A stretch of DNA of 64,000 nt from Dyadobacter luticola (GCF_005860805.1 NZ_VCEJ01000002.1:354289-418288); one strand, 5' to 3'; counted from the stretch's first letter, positions 8,675-18,447 are shown. Notes: generated by a model from the letters alone, not told the origin. Translations and numbers: made by a program.

Positions 8675-10117
8675 TTGGTAAGCTACACATTGGAAAGATC
8701 GAACGCATATAGAGAAGTCGACCAGATTTGGGATGCCTGCCTGAGGATTATTCAGCAGCATATTCCTGACGAAAGTTTCAGGACCTGGTTCGAACCTATC
8801 CGGCCGTTAAAGCTTTACGGTAAAGTACTTACGATCCAGGTGCCGAGCCAATTTTTCTATGAATGGCTGGAAGATAACTATGTGAATTTGCTGCGGAAGG
8901 CGCTCGATTATGCGATCGGCCGGGACGGTATGCTGGAATATTCGATCATTGTCGATACCGGCAACGAAAAGCATCAGCCACTGACGATGAATGTTTCCAC
9001 ACAGAAATCGCCGAATTATGCCAAGCCCGACAACTTTGTAAATGATCCCCGGCTCGGTTTAAACCACAAGGAAAAAGACCAGGATTCGATGAACCTGGAT
9101 ACTTATCTGAACCCGAATTATTCATTTGATAATTTTATTGAAGGTGATTGTAACCGGCTAGCACGGTCGGCGGGATTTGCGGTGGCGCAGCGTCCTGGCC
9201 TCACGTCCTTCAACCCGCTGATGATGTACGGCGGGGTAGGGCTCGGCAAAACCCATTTGGTGCAGGCGATAGGGAATTACATTATGAACCACTTCGATAA
9301 CAAGCTGGTGCTGTATGTGTCGTCCGAGAAGTTTACCAATCAATTTATCAACTCCATTAAAAATAACACATTGCAGGACTTCACCGACTTTTACATGAAG
9401 GTCGATGTACTTGCGATTGATGATGTGCAGTTTCTTTCAGGCAAGGAAAAAACGCAGGACACATTCTTCCATATTTTTAACCACCTGCACCAGCTTGGTA
9501 AGCAGATCATTATGACCAGCGACCGGCCGCCGCGAGAACTTCAAGGCTTGCAGGACCGTCTTCTATCGCGGTTTAAATGGGGTTTGACGGCGGATTTACA
9601 GGCGCCGGATTTTGAGACGCGTATTGCGATCATTCAGAAGAAGATCCAGTCTGAAGGTATTGCGATTGATTATGATGTGATTGAATACATTGCGCATAGC
9701 GTGAATTCCAATGTACGTGAACTGGAAGGTGTGATTGTGTCCCTGATGGCGCAGGCTTCGCTCACCCGCCGCGAAATCGATGTGGAGCTGGCCAAGAATA
9801 CCTTGCGCAACATTGTCATGAATGAAAGCAAGGAAGTAACCATCGATACGATCCAGGAAGTGATTGCCGATTATTTCCAGGTGACCATCGCCGATTTGAA
9901 AAGTAAGAGCCGCAAAAAGGAAGTCGTTTACCCGCGTCAGCTGGCGATGTTCCTGGCAAAAGAATACACCGATCTGCCCCTCAAATCCATCGGCTACCAT
10001 TTCGGCGGCCGTGATCACAGCACCGTGATCCACTCGATCCAAAGCGTGAACCTGCTGATGGACGAAACGCCCGACGTGGAAGAAACTTTGCAGAAGCTTC
10101 GCAGTTACTTTAAATAA
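8675..10117 (+). CDS. dnaA: chromosomal replication initiator protein DnaA
   Basis: DnaA is the AAA+ protein that binds DnaA boxes and opens the origin. All four domains are visible in 480 residues: domain I from about 16 to 90 (QIWDACLRIIQ...FEPIRPLKL), a polar linker (95-145), the AAA+ core with Walker A GGVGLGKT (186-193) and Walker B VLAIDDVQF, and the C-terminal DNA-binding domain with the signature GGRDHSTVIHS. The start is a TTG, giving a ~17-residue extension before domain I; a TTG five codons later is also possible. A strong promoter match lies just upstream. I found no cluster of DnaA boxes in the flanking gaps, so the origin is not obviously beside the gene. Confidence 0.97.
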   Translation: MVSYTLERSNAYREVDQIWDACLRIIQQHIPDESFRTWFEPIRPLKLYGKVLTIQVPSQFFYEWLEDNYVNLLRKALDYAIGRDGMLEYSIIVDTGNEKHQPLTMNVSTQKSPNYAKPDNFVNDPRLGLNHKEKDQDSMNLDTYLNPNYSFDNFIEGDCNRLARSAGFAVAQRPGLTSFNPLMMYGGVGLGKTHLVQAIGNYIMNHFDNKLVLYVSSEKFTNQFINSIKNNTLQDFTDFYMKVDVLAIDDVQFLSGKEKTQDTFFHIFNHLHQLGKQIIMTSDRPPRELQGLQDRLLSRFKWGLTADLQAPDFETRIAIIQKKIQSEGIAIDYDVIEYIAHSVNSNVRELEGVIVSLMAQASLTRREIDVELAKNTLRNIVMNESKEVTIDTIQEVIADYFQVTIADLKSKSRKKEVVYPRQLAMFLAKEYTDLPLKSIGYHFGGRDHSTVIHSIQSVNLLMDETPDVEETLQKLRSYFK

Positions 10118-10133
10118 CATTTGACGTACCAAG

Positions 10134-10163
10134 AATCAGGTAACATTACTTATCCTGATTTTT
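10134..10163 (+). terminator. rho-independent terminator after dnaA
   Basis: A 7-bp stem AATCAGG/CCTGATT with a 13-base loop is followed by a short T run. It begins 16 bases after the dnaA stop and ends just before the TTG start of the next gene, so it may only partly separate the two genes. Confidence 0.6.
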
Positions 10164-10169
10164 AGTCAT

Positions 10170-11207
10170 TTGGTCCCCACACTTATCACCCGGTCGCAGA
10201 TCTGCGACATTACCTGGAACAAGCTCATCGAGCATTCCGGACAAGCAGTTGTTTATGGTTTTACCTTCTATCTCGATCTGGTTTGCGAGAGCTGGAAGGC
10301 ACTTATATGGCCTGAAAACGGGGATTATGAAATTGTCATGCCGATACCTGTGCGAAGAAAGCTGGGTATTGAACTGGTTTATCAACCCTTGTTTTGTCAG
10401 TATCTCGGGATTTTTTCCAAATTGGAATTGACAATCGAGCAGGCAGCAGCATTTTGCAGAACATTATCTGCCCACTTTTCCTACATATCGGCTTATCATT
10501 TCAATCCCGAAAATTTCCAGGCGCTGCAAAAGATTCGATATGAATTGAATGCGTGCAGTTTTACTGAAAACGCAACTTACTGGCTGAATCTGGGAAGTGG
10601 TTATGAAAAGATTTTTAGCAAATACGCAAAAGATCGATGGGCTAATTTAAAGAAGGCTAAAAACGCTAACTGGGAAATTCTGAAAAGTGACAGGATACAT
10701 CCGCTGATATTTTTATTTGTCCAAAACCACGCACGAAACATTTCCGGTGGCGTGGACCCTTCGGCTTATAATAGGCTTGAAGGGATTTTTGAGATTATGA
10801 AACGTTTAAAATCAACCGATATCTGGTATGCGCATCGGGATGGTATCATTCATGCAGGAATTCTGGTGATCCGCTACGCAGGCAGGGCTATTTTTCTTTT
10901 TAATGCAGCCGATGAAATGGGAAGAAAGTTGAATGCAAGAACCTGGCTGCTGGATCGGTATTTCTCAGACTGTGCCGGTACCGAAAATCTGTTTGATTTT
11001 GAAAGTCCGGAAGTGGAGTCGATCTCAGGTTTTTACCAAAGTTTTGGGAGTGAGAGAACTCCTTATTTGGTCATGTCTAAAAACCGGTTGTGGCTACCTT
11101 TTCGGCAACTTCAAAATTTGAGAAAATTGGGAAGATTAAAACCAGTTGAGCTCTTTACGAAGGCCCTTATACGATTTGAGGTCCATTTCCAGCGATCCTA
11201 TCATTAA
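10170..11207 (+). CDS. FemAB/GNAT-like acyltransferase family protein
   Basis: A 345-residue cytosolic protein whose pattern fits two tandem GNAT-like folds, as in FemAB-type or BioF2-like acetyltransferases. Supporting segments are VMPIPVRRKLGIELVYQP and QYLGIF near the N-terminus, the segment YAKDRWANLKKAKN, and HAGILVIRYAGRAIFLFNA. FemAB-type proteins transfer aminoacyl groups from tRNA, or acyl groups from CoA, to cell-wall or other substrates; the substrate here is unknown. The start is a TTG with no nearby ATG. The 3' end overlaps the convergent DUF3108 gene by 72 bases, so the two transcripts are antisense over their tails. Confidence 0.7.
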   Translation: MVPTLITRSQICDITWNKLIEHSGQAVVYGFTFYLDLVCESWKALIWPENGDYEIVMPIPVRRKLGIELVYQPLFCQYLGIFSKLELTIEQAAAFCRTLSAHFSYISAYHFNPENFQALQKIRYELNACSFTENATYWLNLGSGYEKIFSKYAKDRWANLKKAKNANWEILKSDRIHPLIFLFVQNHARNISGGVDPSAYNRLEGIFEIMKRLKSTDIWYAHRDGIIHAGILVIRYAGRAIFLFNAADEMGRKLNARTWLLDRYFSDCAGTENLFDFESPEVESISGFYQSFGSERTPYLVMSKNRLWLPFRQLQNLRKLGRLKPVELFTKALIRFEVHFQRSYH

Positions 11208-11945
11208 TTCCACTTCGGCCTTCACCGGAATCTTATTTGAGTCATCGGACACCCACAAACGCATCGCGCCTTCTCCTTTGAAAAACTTATTATCCGGGAT
11301 CAGCGGGTTGATTCTCAGCACGCGCGTCTTCCCGAATTTCGTTTTGATTACATCTTTGCCAACATACCGGACGCGCAGTTTGTAAACTTGTCCGTCGAAG
11401 AATGTGGGTACTTCAATGACTTCACCCTCAGATACTTTATCAAAATTGATGGTGCGTAAATAAAAGTATCCGCTGATAATGTCGTGAATGTTGTTGGGGA
11501 CATTAAATGTCTTTGACTCGTCCTTAATGTTAGAAATTGCCTGGTCTTTGTTGTGGTTAAAATATACGGTTTCTTCTTTTCTGTACCGGTTTTCCTGGAT
11601 CTGGCGCTCAAACATGTGCGGTAAAATAGCGGTGGTATCAATGTATGACCGCCAGGTATCGCGCACTTTGGAAATCAGGTCAAATGCGCCAACCGTCCGG
11701 CCAGTCACGGCCACTTTGTAGCAAGGCCTGCTATTGATCACAGATACCGATTTACCCACTTCGACCCTCGCCTCTGCCGCATTGATAAATCCATAGTGGA
11801 CGCGATATTCAACTCTTTCACCAGCGCCGAAACTGTGGTTGGGAACTACACGCGTCTGCTCGAATTTTTCGTCGAATTGACGAAAAGAAAGAAATAAAAT
11901 GACGGAGGATATGGCTAATATTAAGTAAGATCTCTTCATGCTCAT
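11136..11945 (-). CDS. DUF3108 domain-containing protein
   Basis: A 269-residue protein with an N-terminal hydrophobic segment (residues 6-20, YLILAISSVILFLSF), probably a signal peptide or anchor. The rest is a beta-rich domain typical of DUF3108 (AGERVEYRVHYGFINAAEA near residue 41; later RVRYVGKD and KVEL-like strands). DUF3108 proteins are periplasmic and of unknown function; some relatives affect lipoprotein or polysaccharide handling. It starts four bases after the aminopeptidase-like gene, so the two form one operon. An ATG two codons downstream is an alternative start. The 3' end overlaps the FemAB-like gene. Confidence 0.82.
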   Translation of the reverse strand: MSMKRSYLILAISSVILFLSFRQFDEKFEQTRVVPNHSFGAGERVEYRVHYGFINAAEARVEVGKSVSVINSRPCYKVAVTGRTVGAFDLISKVRDTWRSYIDTTAILPHMFERQIQENRYRKEETVYFNHNKDQAISNIKDESKTFNVPNNIHDIISGYFYLRTINFDKVSEGEVIEVPTFFDGQVYKLRVRYVGKDVIKTKFGKTRVLRINPLIPDNKFFKGEGAMRLWVSDDSNKIPVKAEVELMIGSLEMDLKSYKGLRKELNWF

Positions 11946-11949
11946 GGTA

Positions 11950-12993
11950 TTACAAAGAGGGGTATTTCGATTTCAGGTAGGTTAAATAATTTTTAAAATC
12001 GCCTCCAAACTTGTTTTCAAACTCGTTAAGAAACACATTTTGTTTCGATTTATAAGTCAGGTAACTGATGAAATACGCGTTGTTCGGCAGCTGCTGGTCA
12101 GCGACTTTTTTTGTTGTAAACGTCCTGCGACCTGCAAGCAGTGTATCGGCGTCACCGAGTATCGTCGCAATCAGTTGATTTTTCAATGAATCCTTCTTCT
12201 TGTCCGGCAACGGGTTGTTACCGAATGTTTTATAAAGGCTATCCAACTTCACCGCTCCACGCAACATGTGCCCCGAATAGGCATCATTGAATTTTTTCGA
12301 ATACTGGTATGTACGTAATTGCGGGGAATCCAGACCATACTTGTATTTCAAAAAACGTATAGCGCCTTGATCACCGACAAAACTGGCCAGGTTTTCGTTT
12401 AATTCAAGGTTATTTTTCACAAAAAGCGTACCATGTGTCAATTCGTGCAGGATCAGGTTTGCGAGGCTTCCATCCTTTCTTCTCAGCATGCTCGACAGGA
12501 TCGGGTCTTTAAAGTAACCCAATGTTGACCAGGCAGATACGTCGCCGATATCCGTATCCAAACCTTCTTTGATCAGCGCTTTTTCTTCGGTAACCGCTTT
12601 GGTTGAGTCAAAAAAACCTTTGTAAGGAAATGTTCCGACGATGGGAAAATGAAACAGGTGCGGTTCAATTTTGTAGCGTGGTGATGCCGTAATGAGCCAG
12701 ATCAGCGGTTTTCCATGCTGGTTATAAAATGTCGTGTAATTTTTGGAAGGCGTAAGTCCCAAAGAATCAACCCCGAATTTCTTGATTTCTTCAATCAGCT
12801 TGATCCGTGCTTTCAATGAATCAGGGAATGTCGTATCATTTAAAACGTCTTCTACATCCTCAACATTCATTAATATGCCAATCTGGCCTTTGGCCTGCAT
12901 GTAGCCGTAGCTTAGGATTTCATGGTAAAACGCGCCCAGAATGATGAGCGCCACGAATAATGCAAGCAATATCTTTTTAAACACTGACTTCAA
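11950..12993 (-). CDS. membrane-anchored putative aminopeptidase (PF10023-type)
   Basis: A 347-residue protein with an N-terminal membrane anchor (residues 7-24). A zinc-metallopeptidase signature H183-E184-L-T-H187 is followed by a downstream glutamate E200 in LELNENLASFVG, which gives an HExxH...E zinc site. This arrangement matches the predicted aminopeptidase family PF10023. The catalytic domain should face the periplasm. The gene is first in a two-gene operon with the DUF3108 protein. Its substrate is not known. Confidence 0.82.
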   Translation of the reverse strand: MKSVFKKILLALFVALIILGAFYHEILSYGYMQAKGQIGILMNVEDVEDVLNDTTFPDSLKARIKLIEEIKKFGVDSLGLTPSKNYTTFYNQHGKPLIWLITASPRYKIEPHLFHFPIVGTFPYKGFFDSTKAVTEEKALIKEGLDTDIGDVSAWSTLGYFKDPILSSMLRRKDGSLANLILHELTHGTLFVKNNLELNENLASFVGDQGAIRFLKYKYGLDSPQLRTYQYSKKFNDAYSGHMLRGAVKLDSLYKTFGNNPLPDKKKDSLKNQLIATILGDADTLLAGRRTFTTKKVADQQLPNNAYFISYLTYKSKQNVFLNEFENKFGGDFKNYLTYLKSKYPSL

Positions 12994-13372
12994 ATTAAAT
13001 TAAAGATTTACAGAGCGGGACGTTTTTCACTTCGTAAAACTATTGAAAAACAAATCGTAAATGGTGCCGTAAGGTATACGTTTAAACCGGTGAATAAGTT
13101 GTGAAAGCTTACTGCAAATTAAGCCTGATTTATGGCTCTTACCGTTAGTTAATTGATATTGACCCTTGGCTAAATGAAATTTTGAGGATTGTCAAAAAAC
13201 AGGGTGGAATAGCACTTTCTACAAGAGATATTTACATTTTCGAAGGAGAACAACATTGTATTTGTGCGCGAAATTTGGTATTTTTACAAGAGAATTAAAG
13301 ACCAGTTTTAAGCGGTTTTTGTGCAGCAGAGGCCGTTTTTTTTGTACAAACTAAATTTTCCGCTACCATTTT
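12994..13372. other. intergenic region between the aminopeptidase operon and recA
   Basis: This 379-base non-coding stretch is AT-rich and separates divergent genes. The best recA promoter candidate is ATTG at 13255, 20 bases, then TATTTTTA at 13279, which matches TAnnTTT but lacks the final G. I saw no LexA-like palindrome, no long inverted repeat and no coding frame of note. The leader between that site and recA is about 85 bases and rich in T runs. Confidence 0.4.
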
Positions 13373-14440
13373 ATGGCACAACCGACCACGGATAAAGACA
13401 ACAAACTAAAAGCATTACAAACTACGCTCGAAAAGCTTGACAAAGCCTACGGAAAAGGCACCGTGATGCGATTGAGCGACAGCAAGGTTTTAGACATTCC
13501 AGTTATTTCTACCGGCTCCCTGGGCCTCGACCTTGCGCTTGGCGTAGGTGGTGTACCACGCGGCAGGGTAGTTGAAATTTATGGTCCTGAATCGTCAGGT
13601 AAAACAACATTATCCATGCACTGCATTGCCGAGGCGCAGAAAAAAGGCGGCCTCGCAGCATTCATAGACGCAGAGCATGCATTCGATCGCTCTTATGCTG
13701 AAAAATTAGGTATTGATACCAGCAATTTGCTGATCTCGCAGCCTGACAGCGGTGAGCAGGCACTTGAAATTGCCGAACATTTGATCAGCAGCGGCGCCGT
13801 GGATATCATTGTCATTGACTCCGTTGCGGCACTTGTACCACGCGCTGAGCTTGAAGGCGAAATGGGCGATAGTAAAATGGGTTTACAGGCACGTTTGATG
13901 TCACAAGCCCTGCGCAAGCTGACCGGCGTCATCAACAAAACCGGTTGCTGCTGTATTTTCATCAACCAGCTGCGTGAAAAAATCGGTGTCATGTTCGGTA
14001 ACCCTGAAACTACGACCGGTGGTAATGCGCTGAAATATTACGCTTCGGTACGTCTGGATATCCGTCGTGTTGGACAGATTAAAGAAAGCGCCGATGCAAT
14101 CCTAGGAAACCGTACGCGGGTGAAGGTGGTGAAGAACAAAGTAGCGCCTCCATTTAAAGTCGTGGAGTTCGACATTATGTACGGTGAAGGTATTTCCAAG
14201 GTAGGAGAGGTGATCGACCTTGCAGTGGAGTTGGAGATTGTGAAGAAAGCCGGATCCTGGTTTAGTTATGGCGGAAACCGTCTTGGACAAGGACGTGATG
14301 CTGTGAAGGCACTTCTGAAAGACAATCCTGAATTGCTGGAAGAGCTTGAAGCAAAAGTTCGCGGGAAAGTGAACGACGAACCAGATTCTCTGATCGATAC
14401 CAGCGAACCAAATGTGGTGGACGAAGGAACGCCATCCTGA
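13373..14440 (+). CDS. recA: recombinase RecA
   Basis: RecA forms filaments on single-stranded DNA and drives strand exchange. The 355-residue length is normal. Walker A GPESSGKT lies at 71-78 and Walker B at [14 protein letters not shown]. Loop L1 reads [17 protein letters not shown], with the usual dipeptide region before it. The filament and DNA-binding loop L2 follows at [15 protein letters not shown]. The C-terminus is acidic and variable, as usual. The gene stands alone and ends in a strong bidirectional terminator. I could see no LexA box upstream, so SOS control of the standard kind is not supported. Confidence 0.98.
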   Translation: MAQPTTDKDNKLKALQTTLEKLDKAYGKGTVMRLSDSKVLDIPVISTGSLGLDLALGVGGVPRGRVVEIYGPESSGKTTLSMHCIAEAQKKGGLAAFIDAEHAFDRSYAEKLGIDTSNLLISQPDSGEQALEIAEHLISSGAVDIIVIDSVAALVPRAELEGEMGDSKMGLQARLMSQALRKLTGVINKTGCCCIFINQLREKIGVMFGNPETTTGGNALKYYASVRLDIRRVGQIKESADAILGNRTRVKVVKNKVAPPFKVVEFDIMYGEGISKVGEVIDLAVELEIVKKAGSWFSYGGNRLGQGRDAVKALLKDNPELLEELEAKVRGKVNDEPDSLIDTSEPNVVDEGTPS

Positions 14441-14461
14441 TATTTGGAGTAAGCTCTAATA

Positions 14462-14494
14462 AAAAATGCCCTGTTTTTGAAGCAGGGCATTTTT
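14462..14494. terminator. bidirectional terminator between recA and the MoxR-like ATPase gene
   Basis: A perfect 12-bp stem AAAAATGCCCTG/CAGGGCATTTTT with a 9-base loop. It has A and T runs on its two sides and so can stop transcription from both convergent genes. Confidence 0.9.
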
Positions 14495-14507
14495 GTTGAT
14501 TTATATT

Positions 14508-16043
14508 TTAAAACGGCTTGCGATCGTCGTCGTCCTCGTCGAAATCGTAGTCTTCATCGCCGGGACCAGAGAACATACTGCTCACCAAATCCTGGAATTT
14601 CATACCCAGATCAAGCGGCTGCTTACCAATCAGCGAAAACTCTGCCATGCCATGCAATGCAAACTCCATCATGAACAGCTTCTCTTCGGCACTTGAATAG
14701 GCGCTCAGCATATCCACGAAGTCGTCCAGACCGTCAATGGTTTTCAAGCGCGCCATGTATTCCCGATCAGTCATGTCGCCGGGCATTTCCATTTCATTGC
14801 CGGCGCCAAACCACTCGATTACCTTCGCATAAGGATTGATCTTGCTTTTTTTGCTTTTCTCAGGATCCGGGAAGAAGTTAAGGAACTGTGTACGAATTGC
14901 TTTCCCGATCAGATTCTGAGCGACGATTACAGGGCCTTCCACTTCGCCTTCATATACCAGCTCCACTTTTCCGCAAATCGATGAAACCACACCGTATAGA
15001 TCCGAAATGCGGACGTAAGTACTCTCTTCACCATTAATCAGCGCGCGTCTCTCGGCGGTACTTAAAAGACTTTCATAAGCCGAGATTGTTAATCGCGCAG
15101 ATACACCACTTTTGCTATCCACATATTCGCTTTCACGTGCTTCAAAAGCAATTTGCTCGATCAATGTTTTTGCAAGCTCGTTTACTTTCACCAAACCCTT
15201 CTGCTCCGGCTTCACATGCGCTTCCTGCTCCGTAATCCTTTTTCCGGTTTCAATGGTTTTAGGATAATGTGTCACGATCTGGCTTTCGATACGGTCTTTC
15301 AGTGGTGTCACAATGCTACCGCGGTTAGTATAATCTTCCGGGTTAGCCGTGAATACAAACTGGATATCGAGCGGCAATCTAAGTTTGAAACCACGGATCT
15401 GAATGTCGCCTTCCTGCAAAATGTTAAAAAGTGCCACCTGGATACGAGCCTGTAAATCCGGAAGCTCGTTGATGACGAAAATGCCGCGATGCGATCTTGG
15501 GATAAGCCCAAAATGGATCACACGTTCGTCTGAATAAGGCAATTTTAATGTGGCCGCTTTAATGGGATCTACGTCGCCAATCAAGTCAGCTACCGATACA
15601 TCCGGCGTCGCGAGCTTTTCTGTATAACGTTCGTCGCGGTGCAGCCAGCTGATTTTGGTATGATCACCATGTTCTGCAAGCTGGTCTTTTGAAAACCTCG
15701 AAAGCGGCGCCAAAGGATCATCGTGTAATTCCGAGTCGGAAATGTAGGGAATGTATTCGTCCAGCAAACCGACCATCATCCGTGCGATGCGTGTTTTTGC
15801 CTGACCTCGCAGACCCAGGAAGTTAATGTTGTGCATGGATAGCACCGCACGTTCTACATCGGGGATGACGGTATCTTCATAGCCCCAAATTCCCGGAAAT
15901 ATGCTCTCTTTGTTTTTAATTCTGGCGATCAGGTTGTCACGCAATTCCTGTTTGATGGAGCGGGACTCGTAACCTGCTTTTTTCAGCTCGCCAAGTGTTT
16001 GGATATTTAATAGTTCTGAACTGCTGAGCTTTGAGTAAGTCAT
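14508..16043 (-). CDS. MoxR/magnesium-chelatase-like AAA+ ATPase
   Basis: A 511-residue AAA+ protein related to the ChlI/BchI and MoxR group. The P-loop is GLRGQAKT (77-84), with Ala before Lys, as is common in MoxR/RavA proteins. The Walker B region reads GIFVINELPDL (187-197), with Asn where Asp is usual before Glu. Sensor and Arg-finger regions are seen in FVFTANPED and TPLKDRIESQ. The C-terminus is strongly acidic (DEDYDFDEDDDD). MoxR ATPases act as chaperones, usually with a VWA-domain partner, but none is adjacent. It starts 15 bases after the rny stop and is the last gene of the pheT operon. Confidence 0.85.
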   Translation of the reverse strand: MTYSKLSSSELLNIQTLGELKKAGYESRSIKQELRDNLIARIKNKESIFPGIWGYEDTVIPDVERAVLSMHNINFLGLRGQAKTRIARMMVGLLDEYIPYISDSELHDDPLAPLSRFSKDQLAEHGDHTKISWLHRDERYTEKLATPDVSVADLIGDVDPIKAATLKLPYSDERVIHFGLIPRSHRGIFVINELPDLQARIQVALFNILQEGDIQIRGFKLRLPLDIQFVFTANPEDYTNRGSIVTPLKDRIESQIVTHYPKTIETGKRITEQEAHVKPEQKGLVKVNELAKTLIEQIAFEARESEYVDSKSGVSARLTISAYESLLSTAERRALINGEESTYVRISDLYGVVSSICGKVELVYEGEVEGPVIVAQNLIGKAIRTQFLNFFPDPEKSKKSKINPYAKVIEWFGAGNEMEMPGDMTDREYMARLKTIDGLDDFVDMLSAYSSAEEKLFMMEFALHGMAEFSLIGKQPLDLGMKFQDLVSSMFSGPGDEDYDFDEDDDDRKPF

Positions 16044-16058
16044 GTATTCTGGGATGGA

Positions 16059-17633
16059 TTAACGCGCGTACGCGACTGAGCGCATTTCCCGGATCACCGT
16101 AATCTTGATCTGTCCGGGATATTGCATTTCTTTTTCAATTTTTTGAGAGATATCAAATGACAGCATGCCCGCTTTTTCGTCCGACACATTATCGGCGTCA
16201 ATGATCACACGCAGCTCACGACCGGCCTGGATCGCGTAGCATTTTTCAACTCCGTCAAATGAGAGCGCCATGTTTTCAAGATCACGCAGACGCTGGATGT
16301 AGGATTCCATCATTTCACGGCGTGCACCAGGCCGAGAGCCTGAAATCGCATCACACACCTGAATGATCGGCGACAAAATGCTGGTCATTTCAATCTCATC
16401 GTGGTGGGCACCGATGGCATTACATACCTCCGGATTTTCCTTGTATTTCTTAGCCAGCTCCATACCGAGTATTGCGTGCGGCAGGTCTGATTCTTCCGGC
16501 CAAACTTTTCCAATATCATGTAAAAGCCCGGCTCTTTTTGCCAGTTTCGTATTCAAGCCAAGTTCGGAAGCCATGGTAGCACAAAGCTTCGCTACTTCAC
16601 GTGAATGTTGCAAAAGATTTTGACCATAGGAAGAACGGAAACGCATGCGGCCGATCATTTTCACCAGCTCCGGATGCAAGCCGTGAATTCCCATATCGAT
16701 CACCGTCCGCTCACCAATTTCGACGATTTCATCGTCAATATTCTTGCGGGTTTTCGCCACTACTTCTTCGATACGTGCAGGGTGAATCCGGCCATCTTGT
16801 ACCAATCTGTGCAATGAAAGTCTGGCGATTTCTCTTCTCACAGGATCAAATCCCGAAATAACAATCGCTTCCGGCGTATCATCTACAATGATCTCCACAC
16901 CAGTTGCTGCTTCCAGTGCACGAATGTTACGTCCCTCGCGGCCAATGATTTTTCCTTTGATATCGTCATTTTCAATGTTGAAAACAGATACGCAGTTTTC
17001 GATCGCATGTTCCGCAGCAGTACGCTGAATAGTTTCAATAACGATCTTTTTAGCTTCTTTGGTTGCGGTAAGCCTCGCTTCTTCCATCGCACTTTTTACA
17101 TACGATCCGGCCCTGGTATCCGCTTCTGCTTTTAAGGCATCCACGAGTTGCTCGCGTGCCTGGTCGGCCGTAAGATTGGCGATTTTTTCAAGTTGGGCAA
17201 CCTGCTGTTGTAATGATTTTTCAGCTTCTTCCCGGCGTTTTGTCGCCACGTCCAGTTGCTGGGTCAGGTTGTTTTTTAATGTTTCCAGCTCATTCTCGCG
17301 ACGCTTGTTCTGCTCCACGGTCTGGTTAAGGCTTTGTTCGCGCTGTTTCAGTTTTTGTTCGTTGCTTTGAAGCAGGGTGCGCTTTTTATTAGCATCCTCC
17401 TCAAATTCTGTTTTCAATCGAAGATATTTCTCTTTGGCTTCGAGGATCCTGTCTTTTTTAATGTTCTCACCAGCGCTTTCTGCATTGCGGATAATCTCTG
17501 CTGCCCGATCCTGGGCTTCTTTTTCCTTTTGGTCGAAAGATTTTTTGAAAATGTATTTACCTGCGAAAATACCGACGCCCACGGCAATGATATCCGAAAG
17601 CAGGATGATGAAAATTGAAGAAGAAGTTAACAT
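16059..17633 (-). CDS. rny: ribonuclease Y
   Basis: RNase Y is a membrane-anchored endoribonuclease that starts mRNA decay. Domain order is complete in 524 residues: N-terminal membrane helix (7-24), long coiled coil (35-200), KH domain with the GREG loop at 231-234, and HD phosphodiesterase domain with H343 and H372-D373 (LLHDIGK). A conserved C-terminal domain ends in ITVIREMRS. The gene sits 122 bases downstream of zapA on the same strand and 15 bases upstream of the MoxR-like ATPase. It is the main-type RNase Y, not a paralogue fragment. Confidence 0.96.
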   Translation of the reverse strand: MLTSSSIFIILLSDIIAVGVGIFAGKYIFKKSFDQKEKEAQDRAAEIIRNAESAGENIKKDRILEAKEKYLRLKTEFEEDANKKRTLLQSNEQKLKQREQSLNQTVEQNKRRENELETLKNNLTQQLDVATKRREEAEKSLQQQVAQLEKIANLTADQAREQLVDALKAEADTRAGSYVKSAMEEARLTATKEAKKIVIETIQRTAAEHAIENCVSVFNIENDDIKGKIIGREGRNIRALEAATGVEIIVDDTPEAIVISGFDPVRREIARLSLHRLVQDGRIHPARIEEVVAKTRKNIDDEIVEIGERTVIDMGIHGLHPELVKMIGRMRFRSSYGQNLLQHSREVAKLCATMASELGLNTKLAKRAGLLHDIGKVWPEESDLPHAILGMELAKKYKENPEVCNAIGAHHDEIEMTSILSPIIQVCDAISGSRPGARREMMESYIQRLRDLENMALSFDGVEKCYAIQAGRELRVIIDADNVSDEKAGMLSFDISQKIEKEMQYPGQIKITVIREMRSVAYAR

Positions 17634-17755
17634 TTCAATGAATGGTTATATATAGTTGGTTTTACCAAACTACACCAGCGTCAAAATGCCAGAAAGGAAA
17701 GAATTGAAAGAAAAATAAAGAAGATTACATCAATTAAAGGTCAGGTATCAGCCGC

Positions 17756-18067
17756 TCAGCTTTCAATCGCGCCGGAAACCGTTTCATCCAGTTTCTCGAC
17801 CCTGTTTTTGAAAGCCATGATCACATTGTTCATCTGTTCCTGGTTACGTTGTAACGCTACCAGACATTCAATGGAAGTCAGCGCTATGGCTTCGATATCA
17901 CCGTATACTTTTCCTCTTAATTTATGCTGCTGCACGCGCTGCAGAAATACCTCGTACCCATCCCTGTAAAATTTCTCCTGATCCGCCGGAACGCTCAGTT
18001 TGAAACCTCTGTCCAGCAGTTTTATAAAGACAGAAACATCTGGATTGGGTAACTTACTCTTACTCAT
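17756..18067 (-). CDS. zapA: cell division protein ZapA
   Basis: A 103-residue ZapA-like protein. ZapA binds FtsZ and bundles its filaments at the division ring. The N-terminal globular part contains VSVFIKLLDRGFKLSVP and YRDGYEVFLQRVQQH. The C-terminal half is a helix that would form the coiled-coil dimer (ALTSIECLVALQRNQEQMNN...). The ATG overlaps the TGA of the upstream coiled-coil gene by four bases, so translation of the two is coupled. RNase Y follows downstream. Confidence 0.85.
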   Translation of the reverse strand: MSKSKLPNPDVSVFIKLLDRGFKLSVPADQEKFYRDGYEVFLQRVQQHKLRGKVYGDIEAIALTSIECLVALQRNQEQMNNVIMAFKNRVEKLDETVSGAIES

Positions 18068-18408
18068 AGGGTATCTTCAAGCTGCTTGATGCACTTATCA
18101 ATCTCTTGTATATATCTTTCAACTGAATCTTTCAACTCGGCAATTCCGCTTGTTGGTGTCAGTTTACTAGTGACAATTTTAGCGAAACTTTTGGACTTAT
18201 TAAAGTCTTTTTCCAAAGTAGTGTGTTTTTTCCTTAGTTCTTTCGCCTCTTCCTTGAGCTTGATATTTGCCTGCCGGAGCTCCGCATTTTCACGCATAAG
18301 CTCTGAGTTTGTCCAGCTTAGCTTCTCTTTAGTATTGATCAGGATCCCGAGCTTTTTCTCAAGGTCGGATAACTTATGTTCAATAATGCGTTCAATACTC
18401 CTTTCCAT
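18064..18408 (-). CDS. coiled-coil protein upstream of zapA (possible ZapB-like partner)
   Basis: A 114-residue, highly charged, almost entirely helical protein with heptad-like repeats over residues 5-75 (LSDLEKKLGILINTKEKL, then NAELRQANIKLKEEAKELR). There is no signal or membrane segment. It lies 39 bases after pheT and overlaps zapA by four bases. The size, coiled coil and pairing recall ZapB, the ZapA partner of gammaproteobacteria, but I see no clear sequence identity to ZapB. The functional link to ZapA is inferred from overlap and architecture. Confidence 0.75.
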   Translation of the reverse strand: MERSIERIIEHKLSDLEKKLGILINTKEKLSWTNSELMRENAELRQANIKLKEEAKELRKKHTTLEKDFNKSKSFAKIVTSKLTPTSGIAELKDSVERYIQEIDKCIKQLEDTL

Positions 18409-18447
18409 TTTCGAACCCTTAAATTTCCGTCAAAGCAAATTTTTACA

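Noticed and set aside
12994..13372. LexA/SOS box upstream of recA
   Set aside because: No palindromic operator of known LexA types is visible. Several T runs and one weak promoter-like site are all that can be supported.
17634..17755. Possible 6S RNA next to zapA
   Set aside because: In some bacteria ssrS sits beside zapA, but this 122-base gap is too short and shows no long hairpin with a central bubble.
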